Origin: DATACN01 sp038215095 | Lineage (GTDB): Bacteria > Actinomycetota > Thermoleophilia > Solirubrobacterales > Thermoleophilaceae | Direction of reading: 5' to 3' | Length of the DNA: 31,067 bases | Assembly (NCBI GenBank): GCA_038215095.1 | Contig: JBBQRG010000037.1 | Span: 1 to 31,067, forward strand | In this document: positions 30,452 through 31,067 of the stretch, piece after piece | Position numbering within the stretch: the stretch's first letter is position 1 | Layout of the letters: each line of letters starts with the position of its first letter | The notes under the pieces: model-generated | Told to the model about the DNA's origin: nothing | Seen by the model: only the letters and a program-made list of their open reading frames with translations | Databases searched by the model: none | Translations under genes and position numbers: made by a program

Positions 30452-30926
30452 GCAGAACCACGGCTCGGTGAGCCGTGGCCTCCCCTCGGTCGAGCCGGCG
30501 AGGATCGGCTCGGCGCGGCCGGCGGGCGACGGCGACCGCCCAGCCGCCTCGAGCGCCGCCGCGCGCACCTTCGCGAACGTCTCGGGGATCGGCTCGGAGC
30601 CCGCCGCGCTCTGCTCGACGAGCGCCGCGAGGCGGGCCTGGAGGCGGTCGCTGTCGGGGTCGATCGGGGTCCACCTGCTCGGGGCGCGTGCGGCGGACGC
30701 CGGCCGCCGCCCGCATCGCAAGGCGCATCGCGGTGTGCATCGGCACCGAGAAGCCGGCGGCCTGCGCCCACTCGAGCGCACGGGTGTCCCAGCGCTCGAC
30801 CGACAGGTCGAGGCAGCGCACCTCGTGGCCCGCCTTGCGCAGCGCAGCCGCCGGCGAGGCCACGTGCAGCGGTTGGTGGCCGAGTTCGTAGGTCGAGACG
30901 AGCAGGACGCGCATCGCTTCGGGCGC

Positions 30927-31067
30927 CTAGCCCCCCGCCGCCGCGGGCTCCGACGGCTCGCCGGCCGCGGGCTCGGCGATGTCGATCTCGAGCCGCTCGT
31001 GCGCCGCTCGCAGCGCGTGCTCGACCTGCGCGGGCGTCTCGCCGCGGGCAAACAGGAAGCCGAGGTA
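30927..31067 (-). CDS. C-terminus of an ATP-grasp-like protein (5' end beyond window)
   Basis: The last 46 residues are visible: YLGFLFARGETPAQVEHALR, AAHERLEIDIAEP, then an Ala/Gly/Pro tail and TAG at 30927-30929. The pattern G-x-L-F-A-R-x-x-T-P-x-x-x-x-x-A-L-x-x-A-H resembles C-terminal ends of ATP-grasp/carbamoyl-type proteins. I only recall this, so the family is tentative. It is 12 nt upstream of the CUAEP gene on the same strand, so the two are probably one transcript and one pathway. Confidence 0.45.
   Translation of the reverse strand, partial: YLGFLFARGETPAQVEHALRAAHERLEIDIAEPAAGEPSEPAAAGG

Larger units (their letters stand above)
30404..30914 (-). pseudogene. CUAEP-tail radical SAM selenoprotein, internally deleted
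   Basis: From ATG 30914 the product reads MRVLLVSTYELGHQPLHVAS, LRKAGHEVRCLDLSVERWDT, FSVPMHTAMRLAMRAAAGVRRTRPE: a B12-binding-type N-terminal domain of a radical SAM protein. Near 30670-30690 the reading shifts frame and continues as the C-terminal part of the same family: TPIDPDSDRLQARLAALVEQ, PIPETFAKVRAAALEAAG, RPRLTEPWFC. Then TGA at 30449-30451, AEPTEGQFGPLDEV and TAG at 30404-30406. The tail C-U-A-E-P with Sec at UGA defines the CUAEP/CCAEP-tail radical SAM family, whose function is unknown. The central radical SAM domain with its CxxxCxxC (about 250-300 aa) is absent. Total length 511 nt is not a multiple of 3, so the locus is a deletion derivative unless the assembly is wrong. Confidence 0.75.

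Noticed and set aside
1..31067. tRNA, rRNA, CRISPR arrays, prophage genes
   Set aside because: None was recognised on either strand by reading; a covariance-model search was not possible here.

Overview
The window is very GC-rich bacterial DNA with many GTG/TTG starts and 1-4 bp start/stop overlaps. Gene content (divergent glpK/glpD, PII-amt, FurA-catalase, LAL-type LuxR regulator, secreted CocE-like hydrolase with a Thermoleophilia-like flavour, DUF5679 zinc ribbon, CUAEP-tail radical SAM protein) suggests a high-GC actinobacterium, probably class Thermoleophilia (Solirubrobacterales-like). That placement is inferred from gene content and style, not from a marker gene. No rRNA, tRNA or CRISPR array was recognised.

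Layout. 1-3.2 kb: divergent glycerol kinase (3' end cut by the window edge) and FAD glycerol-3-phosphate dehydrogenase. 3.25-5.2 kb (minus): hotdog thioesterase, MmcQ/YjbR protein and acyl-CoA dehydrogenase in one unit, followed by a truncated NTF2-like remnant. 5.5-8.35 kb (minus): SDR, queA and an AbrB-family membrane protein. 8.43-10.03 kb (plus): PII protein and ammonium transporter, both with changes at key functional residues. 10.1-11.4 kb: YciI-like protein, then a hemerythrin/CopD-like pair on the minus strand. 11.5-13.6 kb (minus): large secreted alpha/beta hydrolase broken by one frameshift. 13.75-15.75 kb: furA-katA. 15.78-19.09 kb: short citrate-synthase-fold (citryl-CoA lyase-like) enzyme, PaaK-like CoA ligase, VOC protein and a GST with one frameshift, closely packed. 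19.15-21.15 kb: MarR regulator plus 14-TM DHA2 exporter with a perfect palindrome over the regulator's start. 21.28-22.27 kb: two small proteins and an NfeD-like protein. 22.28-25.44 kb (minus): LAL regulator preceded by an unlisted 53-aa basic protein. 25.6-28.35 kb: CocE/NonD hydrolase and a conserved hypothetical. 28.4-30.3 kb: a mobile-element scar zone containing a frameshifted DDE IS, a DUF5679 gene, a broken zinc-ribbon gene and an IS110 transposase remnant. 30.4-31.07 kb (minus): end of an ATP-grasp-like gene followed by a CUAEP-tail radical SAM selenoprotein locus.

The most notable signal is at 30404-30454 on the minus strand. Conventional reading stops at TGA after ...EPWFC, but reading on gives AEPTEGQFGPLDEV and a TAG, so the tail reads C-U-A-E-P with UGA as selenocysteine. 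A perfect 7-bp hairpin with a GU-containing 5-nt loop starts 12 nt after the UGA, as expected for a bacterial SECIS. The same locus has lost its radical SAM core: its N-terminal B12-binding-like segment is joined out of frame to the C-terminal tail.

Three other genes (hydrolase, GST, IS transposase) each carry a single-base frameshift. That raises the possibility of consensus errors, so calls of gene death here are provisional.
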